A stretch of 64,000 bases of DNA. It comes from Arthrobacter dokdonellae. Lineage in GTDB: Bacteria > Actinomycetota > Actinomycetes > Actinomycetales > Micrococcaceae. Under the pieces are notes generated by a model that was not told where the DNA came from, made no database searches, and saw nothing but the letters and a program-made list of their open reading frames with translations. The stretch spans positions 558,001 through 622,000 of the forward strand of contig NZ_CP029642.1 in the NCBI RefSeq assembly GCF_003268655.1. Direction: 5' to 3'. The translations under genes were made by a program, and so were the position numbers. The first letter of the stretch is position 1, and each line of letters opens with the position of its first letter. Shown in pieces: positions 51,929-59,806 of the stretch.

Positions 51929-53970
51929 ACCGCAACTTCTCCAAGCTGGCCGTCCCCATGGGGGTGGTGGGAATTGTGCTGCTCCTGGTGGTCCCCATCC
52001 CGGCCATGCTGCTGGACGTCCTGATCATCATCAACATTGTCTTTGCGCTGCTGGTGCTCATGAACAGCATGTTTGTGAAGAAGCCACTGGATTTTTCCGT
52101 GTTCCCGTCGCTGCTGCTCGTGGCCACCCTGTTCCGGCTCGGCCTCAACGTCGCCTCAACCCGCCTGGTGCTGGGGCAGGCCCACGCCGGCCAGGTGATC
52201 CAGGCCTTTGGCGAGGTGACCGTCAGCGGGAACCTGATCATTGGCGGCGTGATCTTCCTGATCCTGGTCGTCATCCAGTTCGTGGTGGTCACCAAGGGCG
52301 CCGAGCGTGTGGCCGAGGTGGGTGCCCGCTTCACCCTCGACGCCATGCCCGGCAAACAGATGGCCATCGACGCCGACCTGAACGCGGGCCTGATCACCGA
52401 CGTCGAGGCCAAGGAGCGCCGCGTGGAGGTCTCCGCCGAGGCCGACTTCTACGGCGCCATGGACGGTGCGTCCAAGTTCGTCAAGGGCGATGCCATTGTC
52501 GGCATCATCATCATCATCATCAACCTCGTGGGCGGCATCGCCATCGGCATGCTCCAGCGCGGCATGGACATCACCGACGCCGTCAAAACGTACTCGCTGC
52601 TGTCCGTCGGCGACGGCCTGGTCTCGCAGATCCCGGCCCTGCTGATGGCCGTCGCCACCGGCATGATCGTCACCCGCTCCAACGCGTCCTCGGACATGGG
52701 CACGACGGCGGCCCTGCAGCTCACCCAGTCACGCTCGGCCCTGCTCGTGTCCGGTGTCGCGGCGATCATCATGTCCGTGATCCCCGGCATGCCGGTGTTC
52801 CTGTTCCTGGGCGTCGGGGCCCTGCTGCTGTTCATCGGCCAGCGGGTCAAGGTGGGCGAGAAGAAGGCGGCCGCCGCGAAGGAGCTGGAGGCGGCGGTCG
52901 CGGCGCCCCAGGCCGAGACCACGGAGGACATCATCGGGCAGATGCGCGTCCAGGCACTGGAAATCCAGCTGTCCACCGACCTCGTGGACCTTGTTTCGGG
53001 CTCCGCGGACGACCTTCTGGCCCGGATCAAGGCGCTGCGGCACAAGGTGGCCATGGAGCTGGGCATGGTGGTGCCGCCGGTGCGCACCCGCGACCATGTG
53101 GAGCTGCCGCCGTCGACCTACGTGATCCGCATTGCCGGCGTCGAGGCCGGGCGCGGGACCGCCCCGGCCGGCCGCGTCCTGGCCCTCGGCGACCAGCTGG
53201 GAGCCCTGCCCGGCACCCCCACCGTGGAGCCCGTGTTCGGGCTGGCCGGCAAGTGGATTCCGGCGGAAATGCGGCACAGCGCCGAAATGGCCGGCGCCAC
53301 CGTGATCGACCGCGTCTCCGTGCTCATCACGCACCTCTCCGCCATTGTCAACGCCAACGCCGCCCGCCTGCTCAGCCGCGAGGACGTGCGTGTGCTCACC
53401 GAGGGCGTCAAGGACGTCTCGCCGTCGATCGTGGAGGAGCTGGTCCCCGGACAGCTGTCCCTGGGCGAGGTCCAGCGCGTGCTGCAGGGGCTCTTGGAGG
53501 AGCAGGTGCCCATCAACGACCTTCCCCGGATCTATGAGGCCCTGTCGCTGCACGCGAAGAAGGGCACGGAGCCTGAAACGCTCATTGAAGCGGCACGGAC
53601 CGCGCTGGGCCCGGTCATCGCGGACAGGTGCCTTGACGGCAGCTCGCTGGCCGTGCTGATGATCGATCCCTCCCTGGAACAGTCCCTGCTGGAGGGCCTG
53701 CGTCCCTCCGAGCTCGGCACCCAGATCGTGGTCGACCCGTCCCGGCTCGAAGCCTTTCTGGTGTCCGTGACGGAGACGTTCACGGCCGCCGAGGCCGCGG
53801 GCCACAGCCCGGTCCTGGTCTGCGCCCCGGCGCTCCGCCCGGCCATCTGGCGGCTGGTCTCCGGCCGCGTCAAGGGGCTTCCCGTGCTCTCCTACACGGA
53901 GGCAACGGCCGGAAACCCGACCATCGACACCGTAGGAGTTGTGCGCAGTGCCCAGTCGATTTCAGCTTAG
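51925..53970 (+). CDS. flhA: Flagellar export gate protein FlhA
   Basis: 681 residues. Eight N-terminal helices with FSVFPSLLLVATLFRLGLNV and the FHIPEP-region motif ARFTLDAMPGKQMAIDADLN. The C-terminal soluble domain has RLLSREDVRVLTEGVKDVSP, VPGQLSLGEVQRVLQGLLEE and INDLPRIYEAL. Main docking platform of the export apparatus. GTG start overlaps flhB; its end overlaps the next gene by 23 bases. Confidence 0.96.
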   Translation: MNRNFSKLAVPMGVVGIVLLLVVPIPAMLLDVLIIINIVFALLVLMNSMFVKKPLDFSVFPSLLLVATLFRLGLNVASTRLVLGQAHAGQVIQAFGEVTVSGNLIIGGVIFLILVVIQFVVVTKGAERVAEVGARFTLDAMPGKQMAIDADLNAGLITDVEAKERRVEVSAEADFYGAMDGASKFVKGDAIVGIIIIIINLVGGIAIGMLQRGMDITDAVKTYSLLSVGDGLVSQIPALLMAVATGMIVTRSNASSDMGTTAALQLTQSRSALLVSGVAAIIMSVIPGMPVFLFLGVGALLLFIGQRVKVGEKKAAAAKELEAAVAAPQAETTEDIIGQMRVQALEIQLSTDLVDLVSGSADDLLARIKALRHKVAMELGMVVPPVRTRDHVELPPSTYVIRIAGVEAGRGTAPAGRVLALGDQLGALPGTPTVEPVFGLAGKWIPAEMRHSAEMAGATVIDRVSVLITHLSAIVNANAARLLSREDVRVLTEGVKDVSPSIVEELVPGQLSLGEVQRVLQGLLEEQVPINDLPRIYEALSLHAKKGTEPETLIEAARTALGPVIADRCLDGSSLAVLMIDPSLEQSLLEGLRPSELGTQIVVDPSRLEAFLVSVTETFTAAEAAGHSPVLVCAPALRPAIWRLVSGRVKGLPVLSYTEATAGNPTIDTVGVVRSAQSISA

Positions 53971-54910
53971 GGGCCACAGCATCGAGGGCCTGCGCTGGCA
54001 GCTCTTCGACAGCTACGGTCCAAGGGCCCGGATCATCCGTGCCGAACGCATCCAGACCGGAGGGCTGTTCGGCCTGGGCGCCACGACGTCCTTCGAGGTG
54101 ACCGTCGAGGTGGACGGGCATCCGTCGCCGAACACGGCCGGCAGGTCGCGGCGCGCGGGCCCCTCCCGGCCCCGCACGGGCGCCCGGCGCGGCCTGGCCG
54201 ACCTGCTGGCGGATGCCGACGGCGCCGACGACGCCGGACCCTCCGACAGCGCGCTGGTCTCCACCCAGAAACCCGACTTTGACGCGATCCTGGGCCGGAT
54301 GGCGGAACGGATCGGGGACAGCGCCGAGGCCCTGCCCGTTGACGATGGGACTTCTGAAGACGGGCCTTCCGAGGTCCTGTCCCTCGAAGCGTTGCCCTTG
54401 GGAGACGGGCAAGACGCGAACGGCGTGCCACAACTGTGCGGGGCGCCGGGAGACCTGGTGGTGCTGGTGGGGCGGCGCGACCAGCCGCTGCGCACCGCCT
54501 GGGCCATGGCGGGCGCCATCGACGGCGGGGCAGAGCTGCGGACGGCGGGCGACTTCCGGTCCAACGGGGTGGGGCACGTCCTCATCGACAGCCCCGAGGT
54601 GAAAAGGGTGCAGGCCCTGGCGGCCGTTGACGGCAAGCCGCTGTTGATAGCATTCAGTATCGGGACCAGGGGGTCCTCGAGTCCCCAGGCGCTCTCCTCG
54701 GTGCAGCCCAACCAGCTGTGGCTGGTGGTGGACGCGGCCCACAAGCCTGAGGACACCCAGGCCTGGACCCGGCAGGCGTCCTGGCACGCGGTGCCCGACG
54801 CCCTGGCCGTCCTCGGCGCGGCGGAAACGGCCACGCCGGAGACCGTCAACGAGCTCGGATACCCGGTGGGCTGGGTGGACGGTTACCCGGCAACGTCGCC
54901 CGAACTTTAG
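53948..54910 (+). CDS. FlhF-like protein with degenerate GTPase domain
   Basis: 320 residues from GTG 53948 (GGAG nine bases upstream). The first 55 residues match the FlhF N-terminal domain pattern (LRWQLFDSYGPRARIIRAER, IQTGGLFGLGATTSFEVTVE). After a low-complexity linker (about 60-150), a Rossmann-like part follows. It has VVLVGRRDQPLRTAWAMA where FlhF has its P-loop, GHVLIDSPEV where FlhF has DTAGR, and LWLVVDAAHKPEDTQAW. The GKT and DTAGR residues are missing, so it is unlikely to bind GTP. Position between flhA and csrA is the usual flhF position. Relationship is inferred. Confidence 0.7.
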   Translation: MPSRFQLRGHSIEGLRWQLFDSYGPRARIIRAERIQTGGLFGLGATTSFEVTVEVDGHPSPNTAGRSRRAGPSRPRTGARRGLADLLADADGADDAGPSDSALVSTQKPDFDAILGRMAERIGDSAEALPVDDGTSEDGPSEVLSLEALPLGDGQDANGVPQLCGAPGDLVVLVGRRDQPLRTAWAMAGAIDGGAELRTAGDFRSNGVGHVLIDSPEVKRVQALAAVDGKPLLIAFSIGTRGSSSPQALSSVQPNQLWLVVDAAHKPEDTQAWTRQASWHAVPDALAVLGAAETATPETVNELGYPVGWVDGYPATSPEL

Positions 54911-54947
54911 CTTTTCAACCTGTCAGCACATCCATGGAAGGAACTGC

Positions 54948-55208
54948 ATGCTGGTATTGACACGTAAGATTGGCGAGAAGATCGTCATCGGCGGGAACAT
55001 CACGGTCACCATCCTCGACGGCGGCCGCGGCGAAGGCGTGCGCATCGGCATTGACGCCCCGCGCGACGTCAGCATCCACCGCAGCGAGGTGGTGGATGCC
55101 GTGTCGGCGAACAACCGCGAAGCCGCCGAAGGCTCGGCCGCGGTGTCCGGCACGGAAAGCCCCGAACAGCTCATCCTGGCAGCGTTGGGACTGGCGTCGC
55201 CGGAATAG
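54948..55208 (+). CDS. csrA: Carbon storage regulator CsrA
   Basis: 86 residues. MLVLTRKIGEKIVIGGNITV and GVRIGIDAPRDVSIHRSEVV are the CsrA core; the C-terminal 25 residues are an extension. Translational repressor that binds GGA motifs in mRNA leaders. GGAAGGAA precedes the ATG. Together with FliW and the GGA sites ahead of fliC and flgB, it should couple flagellin synthesis to export. The 119 bases after it hold no recognisable gene. Confidence 0.95.
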   Translation: MLVLTRKIGEKIVIGGNITVTILDGGRGEGVRIGIDAPRDVSIHRSEVVDAVSANNREAAEGSAAVSGTESPEQLILAALGLASPE

Positions 55209-55327
55209 GCGTTCCGTGGAGTGCCGTGGGCCGACTGTACCGGTATGGTGACCTGACAGCGGGCGAAGCCGCCAAAACCGTACCCTGAGCGGGGGGGGCG
55301 CCGGCGCCGGAACCGGCCTCCGCGGCC

Positions 55328-56731
55328 TTACCGCGCGGGCACCTGGCCAAGCCGGAACAGGGCGTCGGGGTCGTAGTGGGCGGCAAGGCGGGTCAGCCTG
55401 GCCAGCACTTCGGGCGTGTAGCTGGCGGCGAATCCCGCCGCGCCGCTGGACGCCGAAAAATTCGGCAGGTTCGCCCCGAAGTGCCATTCGCCCATGGACG
55501 CGTGGAGCCCGGCGGCGTGGACGGCGATGGCCGGCAGTTCCGGCGGCGCCGCAACGCCCACGCTGTACAGGCCAAACCCGGCGTCGCGGTGGCAGAGGGC
55601 GCTGGGAACGGCAGGCTCCTCGGACAGGGCCCCGCCGAACTGGCGGATTTCCACCAGCAGCTGTGGCGAGTTGGTGCCCGGCCCCACTGCGCGAAGCAGG
55701 GTTTGTGCGGCCTCGGGGCCAAAGTCCGCCAGCAGGCAGGACGCCTCGCTGGCGGGCAGCGCGTCCTCCGGGTCGGAGTGCACCATGCCGATCATCGAGT
55801 AGGGCATCGTTTGCACCGCATCCATGAGGGGCACCCCGGCCGCGCGCATCGGCGCAAGCCAGCGGGCGCCGTCGTCCGGGCTGCCGGTGTACACGTAGCG
55901 GACCGCGGCGGTGAACGTCCCGGCCAGCGCTTCGGGCACACCGGGCGTGGGCGGGAGCTGCATGAGGGCCAGCGAGGTGCTGGCCTCCGGCGGCAGCGTG
56001 TGGCACCAGCTGGACCAGGCGAACGTGGCGCGGGCGGCCGAGTCCTCGCCGAAGAACAGCGCGCCGGCGTAGATGGTGGGCAGCGGCAGGAGGTTGAATT
56101 CAGTGGCGGTGATGATGCCCAGGGACGACTTGCCGCCGCGCAGGCCCCAGAAGAGGTCCGGCTCGGTTTCCGCGGTGACGTGGCGCAGCCGGCCGTCGCC
56201 GGTGACGACGTCGAACGCGCGGACCTGGTCGGAGGCGGCGCCGAACGTGCGGGCCATGGGGCCGATTCCGCCCCCGCTGGTGTAGCCCGCCACGCTGACG
56301 CCGGGGGCGGAGCCGCACAGTCCGGCGAGGCCGGTGCCCGCGCACGCCGAGAGGACCGTCTTCCACGTGACGCCGGCGCCCGTGCGCGCCCAGCCGCGGG
56401 GGTCGATGGTGCATTCGGCCAGGTTCCGGGTGTGGATGAGCAGGGCGCCGTCGAGGTCGCTGGCGATTCCGTGTCCGGTGGCCTGCACCGCGACCGGCAG
56501 CCCGTTGGCGGAGGCGAACCTGACGGCCTCCACCACGTCCTGCGCCGTGGCGGCTTCCAGTACGGCGGCCGGGCTGGTGCGAACGGCCAGGTTCCAGGGG
56601 GTGGACAGCTCGGTGTAGCCGGGCTGTCCGGGTGCGAACAGTGCGCCGTCCACGGCGCGGCGCAGGTCATCAAACGCCGGCGGGCCGTCAAACACGGCGG
56701 GGTGCCCCGTCGGTTCTCCAATGGGTTCCAT
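55328..56731 (-). CDS. FAD-linked oxidase (berberine-bridge/FAD_binding_4 type)
   Basis: 467 residues. The FAD domain covers about 55-230: LPVAVQATGHGIASDLDGAL, with the His that usually carries the covalent flavin, and SAPGVSVAGYTSGGGIGPMA, the second pyrophosphate loop. The C-terminal BBE-like region ends YDPDALFRLGQVPAR (usual: DPxNxFR). Oxidises an unidentified substrate. The usual second flavin-linking Cys is not obvious. Alone on its strand next to csrA; ATG at 56731 with AGGAGAAGAC upstream. Confidence 0.87.
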   Translation of the reverse strand: MEPIGEPTGHPAVFDGPPAFDDLRRAVDGALFAPGQPGYTELSTPWNLAVRTSPAAVLEAATAQDVVEAVRFASANGLPVAVQATGHGIASDLDGALLIHTRNLAECTIDPRGWARTGAGVTWKTVLSACAGTGLAGLCGSAPGVSVAGYTSGGGIGPMARTFGAASDQVRAFDVVTGDGRLRHVTAETEPDLFWGLRGGKSSLGIITATEFNLLPLPTIYAGALFFGEDSAARATFAWSSWCHTLPPEASTSLALMQLPPTPGVPEALAGTFTAAVRYVYTGSPDDGARWLAPMRAAGVPLMDAVQTMPYSMIGMVHSDPEDALPASEASCLLADFGPEAAQTLLRAVGPGTNSPQLLVEIRQFGGALSEEPAVPSALCHRDAGFGLYSVGVAAPPELPAIAVHAAGLHASMGEWHFGANLPNFSASSGAAGFAASYTPEVLARLTRLAAHYDPDALFRLGQVPAR

Positions 56732-56831
56732 GTCTTCTCCTCCAAGGTGCGGCCGCGCTACACGATGGATGAGACCTATGGCGGCCTATGCCTAGGATGC
56801 CATCGAACCGCCGGCAAGGCCAGAGGCGGCC

Positions 56832-57242
56832 TCAGCGCCGCCTGCGGTGGAAGATCAGCGCCGCCGCGATCCCCACGAGCCAGACGTCCTTGGCCAGGGC
56901 CACGCCCGCCGGCGTGGGCCGGATGCCGTCCGCTTCCGTCAGCCCGGGGGACTTGAGGTAGTTGGCGAAGAGGCCGCCGGAAAAGGCGCCGAGCATCAGT
57001 CCCGCCAGCCGGGACGGGACGAAGGGCAGCAGCAGCGCCGAGCCGATTCCGATTTCCGCATAGCTCAGGTAGCGGCCGAACTGCTCCGGCTCCAGGGTTG
57101 CCGCCTGGGGGATGACCCGGGCGGCGGATGCCTGCAGGCCGGCGGCGTGCTCCGGGTCCAGGCCGAGCTTGCCGACGCCGGAATTGAGGATGAACGCGCC
57201 CGAGACGAGGCGAAGTGCGGCGTTGCTGATGCTGAATCCCAT
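56832..57242 (-). CDS. DoxX-like small membrane protein
   Basis: 136 residues, four hydrophobic segments. LRLVSGAFILNSGVGKLGLD at the N-terminus and YAEIGIGSALLLPFVPSRLA fit the DoxX-like family. Function unknown. The end RRRR suggests a cytoplasmic C-terminus. ATG at 57242. Confidence 0.75.
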   Translation of the reverse strand: MGFSISNAALRLVSGAFILNSGVGKLGLDPEHAAGLQASAARVIPQAATLEPEQFGRYLSYAEIGIGSALLLPFVPSRLAGLMLGAFSGGLFANYLKSPGLTEADGIRPTPAGVALAKDVWLVGIAAALIFHRRRR

Positions 57243-57340
57243 GGTGTTCTCCGTTTGGTCTGGCGGTAAGACGTTCAGGTTCAGCCTAGGGAGCCGCGGC
57301 CGCGCTGGCTAGCCCGCGCCAGGATCCGGGGCCGGCCCGG

Positions 57341-58060
57341 TCAGCCGGTGGCGGAGGGAACGATCGCCGCCGCCAGCCCGGCCACCAGGGCGTCCAGGCC
57401 CAGGGCAAAGGCGGCATCGGCGTCGTTGTGGCCGTCCGGATTCCGGCGGCGGGCGACGGCGGCGCTGAAGTGCGGCGCCTCGGCCTCCAGCTCGCCGGTG
57501 GCAAAGATGTCCGCGGGCGCGTTGACGTCGTAGGCGGAACCAAAAATGAAGGATTCCAGGGCAACGATCGCGTCGACGATCCGCTCCTGCGGCCAGCCCG
57601 CACGCAGAAAACCTTCCGTCACGGCCTCGTACATCCTGATCGTTTGCGGCGCGTTGGTCACGGGCAGCAGGGCAATGACCGGAATCAGCGGCAGGTGGGC
57701 CGAAAAGGCGTCCCGGTAGGAGTGCGCCCAGAGCCGGACGGCCTCGGCCCATGGCCTGGCGGCAAACGCCGACACGTCCACCCGGCCCATGAGCGAATCC
57801 TCCACAAGCAGCAGCACGTCCTGCTTTGAGCTGACATGGTTGTACAGGGCCGACGGCGCAACGTTCAGCGCCCTGGCCAGCCCCGACATCGTGAGGCCCT
57901 TGTAGCCGTCGCGGGCCACCAGTTTCAGCGCCGCCTTGGTGATCTGCGCCTGGCCCAGCAGGGCGTGCGGGGGCCGGCCGGCCCGGCGTCGTGCGTCCCT
58001 GGCGCCGGACCCGCGGGCCGCGGCGCCCCGCCCATCCAGCGGCACTGCCCTGTCCGTCAC
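57341..58060 (-). CDS. TetR-family regulator
   Basis: 239 residues. TetR HTH near 35-80 (QITKAALKLVARDGYKGLTM, SGLARALNVAPSALYNHVSS) and an all-helical ligand domain. An Arg/Ala-rich stretch of about 30 residues precedes the HTH. Divergent from the putrescine oxidase gene across a nested inverted repeat, so it is the probable polyamine-responsive regulator of that gene and the permease. Confidence 0.88.
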   Translation of the reverse strand: MTDRAVPLDGRGAAARGSGARDARRRAGRPPHALLGQAQITKAALKLVARDGYKGLTMSGLARALNVAPSALYNHVSSKQDVLLLVEDSLMGRVDVSAFAARPWAEAVRLWAHSYRDAFSAHLPLIPVIALLPVTNAPQTIRMYEAVTEGFLRAGWPQERIVDAIVALESFIFGSAYDVNAPADIFATGELEAEAPHFSAAVARRRNPDGHNDADAAFALGLDALVAGLAAAIVPSATG

Positions 58061-58130
58061 AACACGCTCCCCATCCCTGCCCGCCCCGGCGGACGCAAAC
58101 TTTTTCGCGGCACCCCTTTACCTTGCGGGG

Positions 58131-58165
58131 TGACGTCCATTACAGTCTAATGTAAATGAACGTCA
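58131..58165. promoter_or_regulatory. Nested inverted repeat between tetR-type gene and putrescine oxidase
   Basis: Outer arms TGACGT (58131-58136) and ACGTCA (58160-58165); inner arms TTACA and TGTAA around a seven-base centre. The AT-rich 35-base site lies between the two divergent starts and is the likely TetR operator. Confidence 0.5.
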
Positions 58166-58212
58166 TTCATTTAGTGAAGCGGCTCACCGGACCGCTCACA
58201 GGAGAGGAATAC

Positions 58213-59604
58213 ATGGCCAGCACACACAACATCGAGCGGGACGTCGTCATCATCGGCGCCGGCCCGTCCGGCCTGACGGCCGCGCACGAACTGGCCAAGG
58301 CGGGGCTGTCCGTGGCCGTCCTCGAGGCGCGGGACCGCGTGGGCGGACGGACCTGGTCCAACACGATCGACGGCGCCTGGCTGGAAATTGGCGGCCAGTG
58401 GGTCTCCCCGGACCAGACGGCGCTGATCGGCCTGCTGGATGAGCTGGGCCTTGACACCTACTCCCGCTACCGCGACGGCGACAGCGTCTACATCGCCCCC
58501 GACGGCACGCGCACCCGCTACACCGGCGAAATGTTCCCCGTCAGCGCCGAGACCAAGACGGAAATGGACAGGCTCATCGGCACCCTCGACACGCTCGCCG
58601 CCGCCATGGACCCGGCCAAGCCGTGGGATCACCCGCAGGCCCGCGAGCTGGACACCATCTCGTTCCACCACTGGCTGCGCGGGCAGTCCGGCGACGAGGA
58701 GGCCTGCAACAACATCGGCCTGTTCATCGCCGGCGGCATGCTCACCAAGCCGGCCCACGCGTTCTCCGCGCTCCAGGCCGTGTTCATGGCCTCCTCGGCC
58801 GGCTCCTTCACGAACCTGGTGGACGACAACTTCATCCTTGACAAGCGCGTGGTGGGCGGCATGCAGGGCGCGTCCCTGGCCATCGCGGAGAAGCTCGGCG
58901 GCGACGTCATCCTCAACTCCCCGGTGCGCTCCGTCCACTGGGAGGAGGCCGACGGCGGCTGGCGCGCCACCGTGGCCAGCGACGACGTCACCGTCACCGC
59001 CAGGCGCGTGGTCATGGCCGTGCCGCCAAACCTGTACAGCCGCGTCTCCTTCGACCCGCCGCTGCCGCGCCGCCAGCACCAGATGCACCAGCACCAGTCC
59101 CTGGGCTTCGTCATCAAGGTCCACGCCGTCTACGAGACGCCGTTCTGGCGCGAAGACGGGCTCTCCGGCACCGGCTTCAGTGCGTCTTCGCTGGTCCAGG
59201 AAGTCTACGACAACACGAACTTCGAGGATCCCCGCGGCACCCTGGTGGGATTCATATCCGACGAAAAGGCCGACTACGCCTTCACGCTTTCGCCCGAACA
59301 GCGCCGGAAGGAAGTCACGGCGGCGCTCGCCGAATTCCTCGGCGACGCCGCCGCGGAACCCGTGGTCTACTACGAATCCGACTGGGGCGCCGAGGAATGG
59401 ACGCGCGGCGCCTACGCCGCCAGCTACGACCTGGGCGGCCTGCACCGCTACGGACCCGACCAGCTCACCCCGGTGGGACCCATCCACTGGTCCTGCTCCG
59501 ACCTGGCCGCCGAGGGCTACCAGCACGTGGACGGTGCCGTGCGCATGGGCCAGTATACGGCCGCGAAAATCATCGCCGAGCTGGCGCAGCGACCCGTCGG
59601 CTGA
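58213..59604 (+). CDS. puo: Putrescine oxidase (flavin amine oxidase)
   Basis: 463 residues. N-terminal FAD motif DVVIIGAGPSGLTAAHELAK with VLEARDRVGGRT, then GGQWVSPDQTALIGLLDELG; C-terminal WSCSDLAAEGYQHVDGAVRM. Stretches such as RRQHQMHQHQSLGFVIKVHA and YDNTNFEDPRGTLVGFISDE closely match the putrescine oxidases of Rhodococcus and Kocuria as I recall them. It oxidises putrescine to 4-aminobutanal, peroxide and ammonia. ATG at 58213 with GGAGAGGAA upstream. Followed by a permease on the same strand. Confidence 0.9.
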   Translation: MASTHNIERDVVIIGAGPSGLTAAHELAKAGLSVAVLEARDRVGGRTWSNTIDGAWLEIGGQWVSPDQTALIGLLDELGLDTYSRYRDGDSVYIAPDGTRTRYTGEMFPVSAETKTEMDRLIGTLDTLAAAMDPAKPWDHPQARELDTISFHHWLRGQSGDEEACNNIGLFIAGGMLTKPAHAFSALQAVFMASSAGSFTNLVDDNFILDKRVVGGMQGASLAIAEKLGGDVILNSPVRSVHWEEADGGWRATVASDDVTVTARRVVMAVPPNLYSRVSFDPPLPRRQHQMHQHQSLGFVIKVHAVYETPFWREDGLSGTGFSASSLVQEVYDNTNFEDPRGTLVGFISDEKADYAFTLSPEQRRKEVTAALAEFLGDAAAEPVVYYESDWGAEEWTRGAYAASYDLGGLHRYGPDQLTPVGPIHWSCSDLAAEGYQHVDGAVRMGQYTAAKIIAELAQRPVG

Positions 59605-59701
59605 GTCCGGTGGCATTCCGGGACTTCCTCGGCCTCCCTGACGCAGCCTTCGAAAGCCCCGGCCCCGCCGCCAGCCGCATCCCCTGCGCCCGCCGGTTCC
59701 C

Positions 59702-59806
59702 ATGATCCTGGTGCCGCGCAACCACGAGTTCCCATCCCAAGAGCTTTTCCACACAACCCAGGTCCCCGTCGTTGACGCCGGCGGACCCACAGAGGTGACG
59801 AGATGA
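59702..59806 (+). CDS. Possible 34-residue leader ORF coupled to the permease
   Basis: ATG at 59702 opens a frame (MILVPRNHEFPSQELFHTTQ...) whose TGA overlaps the permease ATG by four bases (ATGA at 59803-59806). No ribosome site precedes it. It could be translated for coupling or be chance; the rest of the 198-base gap between oxidase and permease shows nothing else. Confidence 0.25.
   Translation: MILVPRNHEFPSQELFHTTQVPVVDAGGPTEVTR

Noticed and set aside
55209-55327. G-run and GGCGCC palindromes after csrA
   Set aside because: An eight-G run (55291-55298) and self-complementary GC stretches are present, but no clear stem followed by T, and no ORF with a ribosome site.
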